Assembly (NCBI RefSeq): GCF_003057745.1
Contig: NZ_QBJD02000005.1
Location: 124,001 to 188,000, forward strand
DNA length: 64,000 bases
DNA from: Enterobacter sp. RIT418
Lineage (GTDB): Bacteria > Pseudomonadota > Gammaproteobacteria > Enterobacterales > Enterobacteriaceae
Direction of reading: 5' to 3'
Numbering within the stretch: position 1 is the first letter of the stretch; each line of letters starts with the position of its first letter. This document shows positions 28,203 to 37,596 of the stretch, one piece after another. Under the pieces are notes generated by a model that was given only the letters and a program-made list of their open reading frames with translations, made no database searches and was not told the DNA's origin. A program made the position numbers and the translations under genes.

Positions 28203-28222
28203 CTGGCCGCGCGAGCGGCCAG
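28203..28222 (+). other. Stable hairpin between flgG and flgH
   Basis: CTGGCCGC and GCGGCCAG flank a GCGA tetraloop, then ATATTTTA follows. The stem is perfect and the downstream A/T stretch makes it a possible partial terminator or processing site that could lower flgHIJ relative to flgBCDEFG. No promoter was seen after it. Confidence 0.5.
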
Positions 28223-28241
28223 ATATTTTATCGACACTGAC

Positions 28242-28952
28242 ATGAAAACACTCTCAATGAATCCTCCTGCCGTGGCGCGTTTTGCGCTGGCGGCAAGCGT
28301 GCTGCTGCTGAGCGGCTGCGCGCACATTATGCAAAGCAAGCTCGTTGAAGGCCCGACGACGGCAACACCATTACCGATGGCACCGGCAGCGACCGGCGGC
28401 TCGCTGTTCCAGGCGGGGCAGGGGATGAACTACGGCTACCAGCCGATGTTCGAAGACCGCCGCCCGCGTAACGTCGGCGATACGCTGACGATCCTGCTGC
28501 AGGAGAACGTGAGCGCCAGCAAAAGCTCTTCCGCCAGTGCCAACCGTAATGGATCGGCCGGGATGGGGCTGATCGCGGTGCCGACCAAACTTAACGGCTG
28601 GCTGGGCGACGGCAAGGCGGATTTTGAAGCCGAAGGCAAAAATGATTTTTCCGGCAAGGGCGGCGCGGCGGCGCGCAACACCTTTACCGGCACCATCACC
28701 GTGACCGTCAACGAGCTTCTGCCCAACGGCAACCTGCGCGTGGTGGGCGAAAAGCAGATCGCCATTAACCAGGGCACGGAGTTTATCCGCTTTTCCGGCG
28801 TAGTGAACCCGCGCTTTATCAGCGGCGGCAACACCGTGCCCTCCACCCAGGTGGCGGACGCGCGGATCGAGTACGTCGGCAACGGCTACATCAACGAAGC
28901 GCAGAACATGGGCTGGCTGCAGCGCCTGTTCCTGAACCTTTCTCCTTTCTGA
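28242..28952 (+). CDS. flgH: Flagellar L-ring lipoprotein FlgH
   Basis: Outer-membrane L-ring subunit. It has 236 aa (E. coli 232). The lipoprotein signal ends in LLLSGC (lipidated Cys near residue 26). The family core [20 protein letters not shown] and C-terminal [19 protein letters not shown] are almost identical to E. coli. A second ATG at 28257 is also possible. Neither has a strong ribosome site. Confidence 0.97.
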   Translation: MKTLSMNPPAVARFALAASVLLLSGCAHIMQSKLVEGPTTATPLPMAPAATGGSLFQAGQGMNYGYQPMFEDRRPRNVGDTLTILLQENVSASKSSSASANRNGSAGMGLIAVPTKLNGWLGDGKADFEAEGKNDFSGKGGAAARNTFTGTITVTVNELLPNGNLRVVGEKQIAINQGTEFIRFSGVVNPRFISGGNTVPSTQVADARIEYVGNGYINEAQNMGWLQRLFLNLSPF

Positions 28953-28953
28953 T

Positions 28954-30081
28954 ATGACCATGAAAAAAGAATCTATCCTGTTTTTCTTAAGTATCCTGCT
29001 CTACGGCATGATGCTGAGCGTGCCTAAGCTCGCCAACGCGGAGCGCATTCGCGATCTGGCGACGGTGCAGGGCGTGCGCTCGAACGCCCTGATGGGCTAC
29101 GGCCTGATCGTCGGCCTGGACGGCACGGGCGACCAGACCATGCAGGCGCCGTTTACCGGACAAAGCCTGAACAACATGCTCTCCCAGCTTGGCATCACCG
29201 TGCCGGCGGGCACCAACATGCAGCTGAAAAACATTGCGGCGGTGATGGTGACCGCCGAGCTGCCGCCGTTCGCCCGCCCCGGCGATAAGCTCGATATCGT
29301 GGTGTCTTCCGTCGGTAACGCCAAAAGCCTGCGCGGCGGGACGCTGCTGATGACGCCGCTCAAGGGCGCGGACAACCAGATCTACGCGATTGCCCAGGGC
29401 AATATCCTGATTTCCGGCGCAGGCGCGCAGGCGGGCGGCAGCCGCGTGCAGGTCAACCAGCTTAACGGCGGGCGCATCAGCGGCGGCGCGACCGTCGAGC
29501 GCGAGGTGCCGAATGATTTCGCCACGCAGAATATCGTCCGCCTGCAGCTCAACGAGAGCGATTTCTCGCTGGCGCAGCAGATCAGCGACGCCATCAACCA
29601 GCGCTACAGCGGCGGGGCGGCCATCCCGGAGGATGCGCGCACCGTGCGCCTGTTTGCGCCGCCGGACGGGCCGTCCCGCGTGCGGTTCCTCGCCAATATT
29701 CAGGACATCCCGCTGCGGGTGAACGTGCAGGACGCGAAGGTGATCGTCAACTCCCGCACCGGATCGGTGGTGATGAACCGCCACGTCTCGCTGGATTCCT
29801 GCGCGGTAGCGCACGGCTCGCTGACCGTTGAGGTGATGCAGAACAACGTGGTCAGCCAGCCGGATACGCCGTTCGGCGGCGGCGAAACGGTGGTGGTTCC
29901 GCAGACGGACATCTCCGTGCGCGACAGCGGCGGCTCGCTGCAGCACGTGCGCAGCAGCACCGATCTCAACGCGGTGATCCGCGCGCTGAACGGCCTCGGC
30001 GCTACGCCGAACGAGCTGATGTCCGTGCTTCAGGCGATGAAAAACGCCGGCTGCCTGCGCGCGAAGCTGGAGGTGAACTGA
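28954..30081 (+). CDS. flgI: Flagellar P-ring protein FlgI
   Basis: Periplasmic P-ring subunit around the rod. It has 375 aa (E. coli 365). A Sec signal peptide (about 1-29) ends at LANA, then comes [33 protein letters not shown] and C-terminal [16 protein letters not shown] are conserved. It has two Cys (near the [10 protein letters not shown] and AGCLRAK segments), as in E. coli. An alternative ATG lies at 28960. It overlaps flgJ by 1 nt. Confidence 0.97.
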   Translation: MTMKKESILFFLSILLYGMMLSVPKLANAERIRDLATVQGVRSNALMGYGLIVGLDGTGDQTMQAPFTGQSLNNMLSQLGITVPAGTNMQLKNIAAVMVTAELPPFARPGDKLDIVVSSVGNAKSLRGGTLLMTPLKGADNQIYAIAQGNILISGAGAQAGGSRVQVNQLNGGRISGGATVEREVPNDFATQNIVRLQLNESDFSLAQQISDAINQRYSGGAAIPEDARTVRLFAPPDGPSRVRFLANIQDIPLRVNVQDAKVIVNSRTGSVVMNRHVSLDSCAVAHGSLTVEVMQNNVVSQPDTPFGGGETVVVPQTDISVRDSGGSLQHVRSSTDLNAVIRALNGLGATPNELMSVLQAMKNAGCLRAKLEVN

Positions 30082-31001
30082 TGAACGCCTTTGATAAATT
30101 CGACCAGCCCGCCTTTGACGTCCGTTCGCTGGACACCCTGAAGCGGGAGGCCGGGCGGCAATCGCCCGGCGCACTGAAGGCGGCAGCGAAGCAGATGGAG
30201 GGCATTTTCGTGCAGATGATGATGAAAAGCATGCGCGATGCCACCTTTAAGGACGATTTGCTGAGCAGTCAGTCGTCAGAGATGTACACCGCCATGCACG
30301 ATCAGCAGGTTGCGCAGAATATAGCCGGGAGCGGTCAGCTCGGCTTTGCCGATCTTATCGTCCGACAGCTGGGCGGCGAAAGCGATACGCCAGCGGTGAC
30401 CGCGCCGGCGCGCGATTTCTCCCGTCCCGGCCTGTCGCCCGTTCCCGCCACCGGGCCGCTGCGCCTGCCCGCGCCGGTCTCGTTCGAAAAGCCCGCCGAA
30501 GGGGCGCATCCGTTTATCGCCCGCCTGCTGCGTCCGGCGCAGGAGGCCGCGAGGGAAAGCGGGCTGCATCCGCACCTGATCCTGGCGCAGGCGGCGCTGG
30601 AGTCCGGCTGGGGCAAGCGCGAAATCCCCGCTGCAGACGGCTCGCCGAGCCACAACCTGTTCGGCATTAAGGCCACCGGCGACTGGCGCGGCAAAACCAC
30701 CGAAATTACCACCACCGAATACATCAACGGCGTGAAGCAGAAGGTGAAAGCGGCATTCCGCGTCTATGACTCCTACGCGCACGCGCTCACCGACTACGCC
30801 AGGCTGCTGACCAAAAATCCGCGCTACCGCGGCGTGATGCAGTCTGGCTCCGCGGAGCAGGGGGCGAAAGCGCTGCAGACGGGCGGCTACGCGACGGACC
30901 CGGCCTACGCCAAAAAGCTCATCACCATTATTCAGAAGGTGAAGGGCGATCTTCAGCAGGGCGTGAACGCCTATAAAAACGATCTCGATAAAATTTTTTA
31001 G
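30081..31001 (+). CDS. flgJ: Rod cap and peptidoglycan hydrolase FlgJ
   Basis: Two-domain protein of 306 aa (E. coli 313). The N-terminal rod-cap domain (about 1-100) has AAKQMEGIFVQMMMKSMRDA. A Pro-rich linker leads to the C-terminal glucosaminidase domain (about 145-300), with probable catalytic Glu174 in QAALESGWGKREI and FRVYDSYAHALTDYARLL. It cuts peptidoglycan to let the rod pass. It ends the flgB operon, and its stop lies inside the flgK promoter. Confidence 0.97.
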   Translation: MNAFDKFDQPAFDVRSLDTLKREAGRQSPGALKAAAKQMEGIFVQMMMKSMRDATFKDDLLSSQSSEMYTAMHDQQVAQNIAGSGQLGFADLIVRQLGGESDTPAVTAPARDFSRPGLSPVPATGPLRLPAPVSFEKPAEGAHPFIARLLRPAQEAARESGLHPHLILAQAALESGWGKREIPAADGSPSHNLFGIKATGDWRGKTTEITTTEYINGVKQKVKAAFRVYDSYAHALTDYARLLTKNPRYRGVMQSGSAEQGAKALQTGGYATDPAYAKKLITIIQKVKGDLQQGVNAYKNDLDKIF

Positions 31002-31023
31002 AGATTTTTTTTATCACCGATGA
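30997..31023 (+). promoter_or_regulatory. Sigma-28 (FliA) promoter of flgKL
   Basis: TTTAGAGA at 30997-31004 and ACCGATGA at 31016-31023 have an 11-bp spacer; the -35 overlaps the flgJ stop codon. The start would be near 31030, about 66 bp before flgK. flgKL has a class 3 promoter at the same place in E. coli. No separate promoter was found for the chemoreceptor gene after flgL, so it may share this transcript. Confidence 0.6.
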
Positions 31024-31095
31024 AATAAGCAGAACCATGAACATTCAGGCCCGGAGATAGGCAGCGGGTCTGCGAACGGAGGCTATCCAGACCCT

Positions 31096-32742
31096 ATGAA
31101 TAATTTATATAACCTGGCCCGAGGCGGCTTGAGCGTTGCGCAGGCGGCGCTCCGGGTGACCGGTGATAACCTGACTAACGGGATGTCGCACGGCTACAGC
31201 CGCCGCAACATGATCATCGGCGAGCTGGGCGGCATGTCGACGCAGCAGGGCTTTTACGGCTTTGGCGCGCGGGTGAACGGCGTTGAGCGCGCCTACGATG
31301 AGTTTGCCAACAACCAGCTTCGCGGCGCCATCTCTCAGTACTCCTTCCTCAACGGGCGCATGGAGCAGCTGGCGGATATCGACAACATGCTGGCGGACGA
31401 GTCGGATAACGTTTCGGTGTCGCTCGGTAACCTGTTCAAGGCGATGTCGACGCTGAGCACCACTCCGGAAGACGCGGCGGCGCGTTCGGCGGTGTATAAC
31501 TCCTTAGGCTCGCTTGCCAGCCGCTACAACGCCAGCGGCAAGCGCCTTAGCGGGCTGGAAAAAAGCACCAATACCCAGATTGAGCAGAGCGTTAAGGATC
31601 TCAACAGCTACACCAAACAGCTGGCGGAGATCAACAAGCAGCTCGAGCGCGCCCAGGGCGCCGGCACGCCGCCTGCGGATCTGCTGGACCGCCGCGACGT
31701 GCTGCTGGAAGAGATCAGCAACCATATCGGGATTGAGGTGTCGGAGAACGCCCAGAGCGGGCGCGTTGACGTCGCTCTGTCTGACGGGCGTCCGCTGGTC
31801 TCCGGCGACAAAGCCTTTGCGCTGAAAACCTCGATGTCTGACAACGATCCGAACAAAACCATCGTCTCCTACGTGGATGGCAACGGCACCGAGACGCCGC
31901 TCGACGAAGACCGCATTACCAAAGGCCGCCTGGCGGGGCTGTTTAAATTCCGCAACGAGGATCTGGCGCTGGCGCGCGAGGAGCTGGACAAGATGGCGTT
32001 CGTCATGGCCAGCCGGATGAACGAGCAGAACCGGGCCGGTTTCTTGCCGGACGGCTCCGCGGGTGGCGATCTCTTTTCCCTTCCGGATATCACCGCGCGC
32101 GCGAACGGCAACAATCAGGGGACGGGCAAGCTCGGAAAAATTGAGGTGACTTCCTTTCGCAGCGTGAACGCCGAAGAGTACACCATCAGCTACGACGATG
32201 CCGCGGGCAGCTGGCGGGTGACGGGCGCGGACGGTCGGGACATCCCGTATGCGACCGGGCCTGATGGGATCCAGTTCGACGGTCTCAAGGTGCAGCTTCC
32301 CGATCCGGCAACGGTAAGAGATGGCGACAGCTTCACCTTTAACCCGATGTCCGGTGCGGCAGAGGGCCTGAGCCGTAAGATTACCGACGCCCAGGGCTTT
32401 GCGGCCTCTGACTCAGATAATCCCGAAGATAAAGGCAACAACAATAACCTGCTGGCGATGCTGAAGATCCAGGACGAAAAGCTCATTGGCAACAGCACGC
32501 TGGCAGAGGCCTACGCCAGCCTGGTCGGCACCATTGGGGATAACGCGCGCAGCGTCAAATCCAACCTCGAGAGCGCGAAAACGGATATGCAGACCAAGTT
32601 TGATGCCCAGCAGGCGCTCTCCGGCGTGAGCATGGACGAAGAGAAGATCAACCTCGACATGTTTATGCAGTACTACCGCGCCAACGCGCAGCTTCTGCAG
32701 ACCGCCAACAACATGTTTGATTCGCTACTGGCGATCCGATAA
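31096..32742 (+). CDS. flgK: Hook-filament junction protein FlgK (HAP1)
   Basis: First junction protein between hook and filament. It has 548 aa (E. coli 547). N-terminal LYNLARGGLSVAQAALRVTG and C-terminal EEKINLDMFMQYYRANAQLL form the D0/D1 helices. GGAGG lies 14 nt before the ATG, slightly far. Followed by flgL after 11 bp. Confidence 0.97.
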   Translation: MNNLYNLARGGLSVAQAALRVTGDNLTNGMSHGYSRRNMIIGELGGMSTQQGFYGFGARVNGVERAYDEFANNQLRGAISQYSFLNGRMEQLADIDNMLADESDNVSVSLGNLFKAMSTLSTTPEDAAARSAVYNSLGSLASRYNASGKRLSGLEKSTNTQIEQSVKDLNSYTKQLAEINKQLERAQGAGTPPADLLDRRDVLLEEISNHIGIEVSENAQSGRVDVALSDGRPLVSGDKAFALKTSMSDNDPNKTIVSYVDGNGTETPLDEDRITKGRLAGLFKFRNEDLALAREELDKMAFVMASRMNEQNRAGFLPDGSAGGDLFSLPDITARANGNNQGTGKLGKIEVTSFRSVNAEEYTISYDDAAGSWRVTGADGRDIPYATGPDGIQFDGLKVQLPDPATVRDGDSFTFNPMSGAAEGLSRKITDAQGFAASDSDNPEDKGNNNNLLAMLKIQDEKLIGNSTLAEAYASLVGTIGDNARSVKSNLESAKTDMQTKFDAQQALSGVSMDEEKINLDMFMQYYRANAQLLQTANNMFDSLLAIR

Positions 32743-32753
32743 AGGAATAAAAA

Positions 32754-33647
32754 ATGCGATTAAGTACCCTTTATATGTACCAGCAGAGCGCGCAAAGCAT
32801 GTCGGCGCGCATGAGCCAGAGCAATGAAACCTACCTGCGGATGTCGGCAGGCAAAACGCTGCTCAAAGCCTCGGACGATCCGGCGGCGGCCACCGACGCG
32901 GTGAAGTATAAGGATGCGCTGGCAAAGCTTGAGCTGTACAGCGACGTCCGATCCAGAACGCGCGGCGCGCTGGAGCACGAGGACAACATCCTGAGCGGGG
33001 TAGGGAACCTGCTGACCACCTCGCTGAAGGAGAAGCTCGTCGCGGCGGGGTCGGACGCCTATTCTGACCCCGACCGCAATGCCCTGGGTAAAGAGATCGA
33101 GGGCATTCGCCAGAATATGCTGGATCTCGCCAACAGCCGCGACGGCAGCGGCCGCTATATTTTTGGCGGTTTTCAGACGGGTAAGCCCGCGTTTCTTGAA
33201 GACGGCACCTATGACGGCGGTGACGAAGCGCGCAGGCAAACCGTTGCCGACGGCACGGAAATGCAGGTAGGCCATCTGGGAAGCGAAATCTTTGACGATA
33301 TCTTTGGCATTCTTCAGACCGCCATCGATGAGCTTTCTAAAGAGGAAATTGATCCCGTCGCGATGAGGGCCGCGCTGGAAGCTGCGAGCCAGGCCGTTGA
33401 TTCCGGCATTGACCGTTTAGGCAAAGCTCAGGCCGAGCTGGGCACCCAGCTGCAGCAGCTGGACGCGCTGGATATGTCCGGTGACGTGATGATCATCGAC
33501 ATGAAGGTCAAGGTGGATACCGCCATCGGCGCCGATACGGGCGTGCTGGTGTCGCTGATGGCGGACTCGCAGATGTCCGAGCTGGCGCTGAACGCCTCGA
33601 TGTACGTCTACAAAAACATGCAGAAGATGAACCTGTTCAGCAGCTAA
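32754..33647 (+). CDS. flgL: Hook-filament junction protein FlgL (HAP3)
   Basis: Second junction protein, 297 aa (E. coli 317, so about 20 residues shorter in the middle). The N-terminal flagellin-like domain has MRLSTLYMYQQSAQSM and LLKASDDPAAATDAVKYKDA. C-terminal DSQMSELALNASMYVYKNMQ resembles the flagellin D0 end. Confidence 0.96.
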   Translation: MRLSTLYMYQQSAQSMSARMSQSNETYLRMSAGKTLLKASDDPAAATDAVKYKDALAKLELYSDVRSRTRGALEHEDNILSGVGNLLTTSLKEKLVAAGSDAYSDPDRNALGKEIEGIRQNMLDLANSRDGSGRYIFGGFQTGKPAFLEDGTYDGGDEARRQTVADGTEMQVGHLGSEIFDDIFGILQTAIDELSKEEIDPVAMRAALEAASQAVDSGIDRLGKAQAELGTQLQQLDALDMSGDVMIIDMKVKVDTAIGADTGVLVSLMADSQMSELALNASMYVYKNMQKMNLFSS

Positions 33648-33717
33648 TTTATTTCGCAACCCAACCTCAACTTGTGCCGCCGCGTACGGCTTAGCCGCGC
33701 GCGGCAGGTGAGACGCT

Positions 33718-35343
33718 ATGTTAAAGAAACTTAAAATTTATACCGCGGTAAGCCTGATTATCGGGCTTTTCGCCGCCTTGCTGTTCGGTACTACGGCCTA
33801 TTCGGTCTACGACGCCGTAAATAACAATAATAACTTCAAGCGCATGGCGCTGGCCGCTGAAAATAACGACCAGATGCGCGACGCGGCCTACAACATCAGC
33901 GCCGTAATGGCGAATACCAACGGCCTGATGCTGCAGGCCGCGCTGGGCAATCCGGTATCGGAGAACGTCACTAAGCATACCCATAACGTGGTGAAAATCG
34001 CCCGCCGCAACATGGACGAATTTATGGCATCGCCGTTCAACACGCCGGAAGAGAGCCGCCTGGCGGCAGAGGTAAACGCGGCGTTCAACGAGGTCTATAA
34101 GGCCGCACAAGCGAAGCTGGGCTACCTGAACAACCCGGCGGGATATACCGGCTCGATCGAGCACGATATGGACATGCGCACCACGCTGCGCAATAAGGTT
34201 GAGCAGTATACTGATGAAAGCGCGCGCCTGAGCGAGAGCTATATTCGCGAGTCCGAGCGCGGCTACCAGATTATGCTGGGCGTCGGGATTGCGGTGCTGA
34301 TCGCCGCTGCGGTAATGCTGCTCGCCGTGCGCTACTGGCTGCGCGAAACGCTGGTGCGCCGGATGGAAAGCACCGTGGCATCGCTTCGCAGCGTGGCGGC
34401 GGGCGATCTGAGCCAGGCCATTGAGAGCGGCAGCCAGAACGAAATTGGCAGCATGCTGACCGAGCTGGAAACCATGCGCACCTCCCTGACCGGCACCATC
34501 CTGGGGATCCGCGAAAGCGTGCAGCGCATTCACAGCAACGCCCAGGAAATCGCCCACGGCAATAACGATCTCTCCTCCCGTACCGAAGAGCAGGCGGCGG
34601 CGCTGCAGGAGACGGCGGCCAGCATGGAGCAGATCAAAACCACCGTGCGTCAGAATGCGGACAACGCCCACGCGGCGCGCGAGCTGGCGGAAGGGGCGAG
34701 CGCGAACGCCCACAGCGGCGGGGAGGTGATGCAAAGCCTGGAGCAGATTATGGCGCAGATCACCACCAGCTCCCGTCAGATCGCCGACATTAACGGCGTG
34801 ATTGACAGCATTGCGAATCAAACCAACATTCTGGCGCTCAACGCGGCGGTGGAAGCGGCGCGCGCCGGCGAGCAGGGCCGCGGATTTGCGGTCGTGGCGG
34901 AAGAGGTGCGTAACCTGGCGAAGCGCAGCGCCGACGCGGCGAAAGAGATTAACCAGCTGATTAACACCAGCGTGAGCACCATCGATCGTGGCTCGCGCCA
35001 GGTCGGACAGGCCAGCACGGTGATGCAGGATATTGTCACCTCCGTGGCGCAGGTGACCCAGATCATGGGCGAAATCACCTCCGCGTCGGACGAGCAGAGC
35101 GCGGGCATTAACCAGATTTCCCAGGCAGTTAACGAAATGGATCTGGTGACGCAGCAGAACGCGGCGATGGTAGAAGAGGCGGCCCTGGCGGCAAGCGAGC
35201 TGGAATCCCAGTCAGACGCGCTGGAAACCCTGGTGGCGCAGTTCAGGCTGGATAACGCCCGGGCACAGGAGAAGGTTTCCAATGAGCAGCGCAAGCCGCT
35301 GCGCCAGCAGGATGATGCGCTAGCCCAGTGGGAAACGTTTTAA
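33718..35343 (+). CDS. Methyl-accepting chemotaxis protein (Tsr/Tar class)
   Basis: Transmembrane chemoreceptor of 541 aa. TM1 is at about 9-30, a Tar/Tsr-like four-helix periplasmic ligand domain at 31-190, TM2 at about 191-211, HAMP at about 212-265, then the signalling domain with methylation segments. The invariant tip is intact ([40 protein letters not shown]). It ends in QWETF, one residue different from the NWETF CheR/CheB-tethering pentapeptide of E. coli high-abundance receptors, so it is probably an efficient CheR/CheB docking receptor. The ligand cannot be told from sequence. Confidence 0.95.
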   Translation: MLKKLKIYTAVSLIIGLFAALLFGTTAYSVYDAVNNNNNFKRMALAAENNDQMRDAAYNISAVMANTNGLMLQAALGNPVSENVTKHTHNVVKIARRNMDEFMASPFNTPEESRLAAEVNAAFNEVYKAAQAKLGYLNNPAGYTGSIEHDMDMRTTLRNKVEQYTDESARLSESYIRESERGYQIMLGVGIAVLIAAAVMLLAVRYWLRETLVRRMESTVASLRSVAAGDLSQAIESGSQNEIGSMLTELETMRTSLTGTILGIRESVQRIHSNAQEIAHGNNDLSSRTEEQAAALQETAASMEQIKTTVRQNADNAHAARELAEGASANAHSGGEVMQSLEQIMAQITTSSRQIADINGVIDSIANQTNILALNAAVEAARAGEQGRGFAVVAEEVRNLAKRSADAAKEINQLINTSVSTIDRGSRQVGQASTVMQDIVTSVAQVTQIMGEITSASDEQSAGINQISQAVNEMDLVTQQNAAMVEEAALAASELESQSDALETLVAQFRLDNARAQEKVSNEQRKPLRQQDDALAQWETF

Positions 35344-35501
35344 TTCTGATAAATACCGCCAGCCTTCACGCCTAATATAGCAGTAAAGATTAGCGCGAAA
35401 TAAAGTAACAGAATGCGCATTTTTATAAAGGCTTATCGCACTATTTGAATGCGCCGTTTCCCCGGATAATTCTCAAAGAGAATAGCGGGTGGAATACAAT
35501 C

Positions 35502-36227
35502 GTGGATGGTATTTATACGGCCGAAGGGCTGGAAGATAAATCGGTAGTCTGGTCAAAGTATCACTATCTTGTCCGGCAGGAAGCGCTGCGCTTGCATAAG
35601 CGGCTTCCTGCCAGCGTCGAGCTGGATGATCTAATTCAGGCCGGATCGATAGGTTTTTTAAATGCGGTAGAGACGTTTGATCCGAAAAAAGGCGTTGCCC
35701 TCAGCGCGTGGATTACGCAGCGCGTGAAGTGGGCATTATTAGACGAGCTGAGAGAAAGCGACTGGGTGCCGCGCCGGGTCAGAACGCATTCGCGGGAAAT
35801 TGTCGCGATAATACAGCAGATAGAGCAGGAAAAAGGCGGTGAAGCCACCGAAGCGGATATTGCAGAGCGCATGGGCGTGACGCTGAAAGAATTTCAGCAG
35901 ATGCTGGCGGATAATAACAGCAGCCAGATGTATTCCGTCGACGAGCTGCAGGAAAACTACGCCGACAGCTGGGAATCCTGTGACGATGAGAATGAATCGC
36001 TTAATCCGGTGCATGATGCGGTAAAGCAAAACCTGATAGAAAAAATTACACAGCATATTCAGTTTATTCCCGAAAGAGAGCAGGTGCTGCTGCAGCTTTA
36101 TTATCTTCAGGATATGAACATGAAAGAAATTGGGCTGGTGTTCGATATTACCGAAACGCGGGTCAGCCAGCTCCACAGCCTCGCGCTAAAAAGGTTAAGA
36201 AGCCGGATGGAGTCCTCTTCTCAGTAA
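35502..36227 (+). CDS. fliA: Flagellar sigma factor FliA (sigma-28)
   Basis: Directs class 3 flagellar and chemotaxis transcription. The GTG at 35502 is chosen because it aligns MDGIYTAEGLEDK with the E. coli start MNSLYTAEGV (also GTG), has GGTGGA 8 nt upstream, and gives 241 aa (E. coli 239). A TTG at 35445 opens the frame further without homology. Region 2 is EALRLHKRLPASVELDDLIQ to LDELRESDWVPRRVR, region 3 TEADIAERMGVTL, and region 4 LYYLQDMNMKEIGLVFDITE and RVSQLHSLALKRL. It is more diverged from E. coli than the structural genes. No fliZ follows. Confidence 0.96.
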   Translation: MDGIYTAEGLEDKSVVWSKYHYLVRQEALRLHKRLPASVELDDLIQAGSIGFLNAVETFDPKKGVALSAWITQRVKWALLDELRESDWVPRRVRTHSREIVAIIQQIEQEKGGEATEADIAERMGVTLKEFQQMLADNNSSQMYSVDELQENYADSWESCDDENESLNPVHDAVKQNLIEKITQHIQFIPEREQVLLQLYYLQDMNMKEIGLVFDITETRVSQLHSLALKRLRSRMESSSQ

Positions 36228-36587
36228 GCATTGCGCGTTAACTTTCACGCGGTTAAAAGGTGGAAAGAGGCGGATTAATGATTAATAGTGAGGTTTAATA
36301 ACGTTTAACAACGATGTTAATGTCATTTAAATCAAGTGGTTAACATCAATTCTTTGATTTGTGGCGATTACTGACGCTTGTTCAGAAAATTCTTAATGTT
36401 TATGATTTTTGCAGTTTTGAGATGTAGCCTCCTTTGGCATTGAATGACGTTAAATCATTTATTGAAGAAGAATGACTTACTTCAGTGAATATCAATACCA
36501 AAAGACCCTCTGCATCAGTTAAGTTGTTTTAATCCTTTGAACTGATATGCCAATTTTTGGCCTGAACAACATTGGGAGCTTTCGCCT
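36228..36587 (+). promoter_or_regulatory. flhDC upstream regulatory region
   Basis: This 360-bp AT-rich non-coding stretch lies before the class 1 master operon. The E. coli counterpart is long and integrates CRP, H-NS, OmpR, LrhA and RcsAB. Here I can point only to AT-rich tracts and a short hairpin GCCAA/TGGC near 36550-36563; no convincing CRP box was found. The region also follows fliA, and no clear terminator for fliA is visible. Confidence 0.5.
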
Positions 36588-36938
36588 GTGTCCAACTTCG
36601 ACGAATACCTGCAAAATATTCATGACATTAATCTGTCCTATTTACTGCTGGCCCAGCAGCTGATTCGACAGGATAAATTTGCGGCCGGTTTTCGCCTCGG
36701 CTTATCCGAGGGAACCATTGACAACCTCAAAGAACTTTCGCTGCCGCAGCTCATGAAGCTGGCGACGACAAATCAGCTTATTTGTCGTCTGCGCGTAGAT
36801 GATGAAGTGGTAATTGAAAATCTGACCAAGGATTCTCGTATTGAGGCGCTCCAGCAGATCCACACCGGTATTATTCTGTCAACGCATCTGCTGAACGCAT
36901 TAAGCGATGAAGATACCGTTGCGGCACAGGAGGCATAA
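36588..36938 (+). CDS. flhD: Flagellar master regulator subunit FlhD
   Basis: With FlhC forms the D4C2 activator of class 2 flagellar operons. It has 116 aa, starting at a GTG (36588) with GGGAG 9 nt upstream. [16 protein letters not shown] and [16 protein letters not shown] match E. coli FlhD closely, while the N-terminal five residues differ. A genuine flhDC pair indicates an enteric Flag-1-type hierarchy rather than the LafK/FlrA-type control of lateral systems. Confidence 0.97.
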   Translation: MSNFDEYLQNIHDINLSYLLLAQQLIRQDKFAAGFRLGLSEGTIDNLKELSLPQLMKLATTNQLICRLRVDDEVVIENLTKDSRIEALQQIHTGIILSTHLLNALSDEDTVAAQEA

Positions 36939-36939
36939 T

Positions 36940-37515
36940 ATGTGTGATGAAAAAAGCCTGCTGCAGGAAATTCATGAAGTGAACATCGCCATGGGGTTAA
37001 TTTCCCTCGGCGCGCGGATGCAGGTACTGGAATCTGAAACCTCATTAAGCCGTCGTCGCCTCCTGCGCTTATATAAAGAATTACGCGGATGTCCGCCGCC
37101 AAAAGGCATGCTGCCTTTTTCCGAGGACTGGTTTATGTCGTGGGAACAAAATATTCACTCTTCGATGTTCTACAACATTTACCTGTATCTGAAAAAGACC
37201 GAGCAGGGGCGTCCGATTGAAATGCTGATGAAGACCTATCGTCTTTATCTGGAGCAGTGTAGCACCTGCTCCGATGAAAAGCCGGTGCTGGGCTTAACCC
37301 GCGCCTGGACATTATTGCGTTTTATCGACTGCGGCATTATTTCGCGTAAGGCCTGCAGCGTGTGCGGCGGCGGTTTTATCGTCACCACGGAATTTATTAA
37401 AAACCCATTTACCTGCAGTTTGTGCAGCCCGCCGTCGCGCGCGCTGAAGAAGTCCCAGGTGAGCCCGGCCGGGCTGCTGGGTAACTTCGCCGCGCCGGAA
37501 ATGATGACGGCATAA
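36940..37515 (+). CDS. flhC: Flagellar master regulator subunit FlhC
   Basis: DNA-binding subunit of FlhD4C2. The start at ATG 36940, one base after the flhD stop, has a strong AGGAGG site and gives 191 aa (E. coli 192). The four zinc-ligand cysteines are present as two CxxC pairs (CSVC and CSLC, about residues 137-160). ISLGARMQVLESETSLSRRR is strongly conserved. Confidence 0.97.
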   Translation: MCDEKSLLQEIHEVNIAMGLISLGARMQVLESETSLSRRRLLRLYKELRGCPPPKGMLPFSEDWFMSWEQNIHSSMFYNIYLYLKKTEQGRPIEMLMKTYRLYLEQCSTCSDEKPVLGLTRAWTLLRFIDCGIISRKACSVCGGGFIVTTEFIKNPFTCSLCSPPSRALKKSQVSPAGLLGNFAAPEMMTA

Positions 37516-37551
37516 CCCTCACGGCGGCAGGGCGCAAGATGGCGTTTACCT

Positions 37552-37571
37552 GATGCCGGGAAGCCGGCATC
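37552..37571 (+). other. Hairpin between flhC and motA
   Basis: GATGCCGG and CCGGCATC enclose a GAAG tetraloop. There is no T-run after it, so complete termination is unlikely. It sits 25 bp before the motA start and could be an mRNA processing or stability element separating flhDC from motABcheAW. No sigma-28 motif was found in this gap. Confidence 0.45.
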
Positions 37572-37596
37572 GGTCAAAAAAGTAAAAGGAGAGAGT

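Noticed and set aside
28987..30174. A 395-codon open frame antisense to flgI
   Set aside because: Shadow of strong codon bias in flgI; no homology visible.
30989..30996. TAAAATTT as -35 of the flgK promoter
   Set aside because: It lies 19 bp from the -10 instead of 11; the adjacent TTTAGAGA has correct spacing.
35384..35410. TAAAGATT and TAAAGTAA upstream of fliA as sigma-28 -35 elements
   Set aside because: No GCCGATAA-like sequence occurs 11 bp downstream of either.
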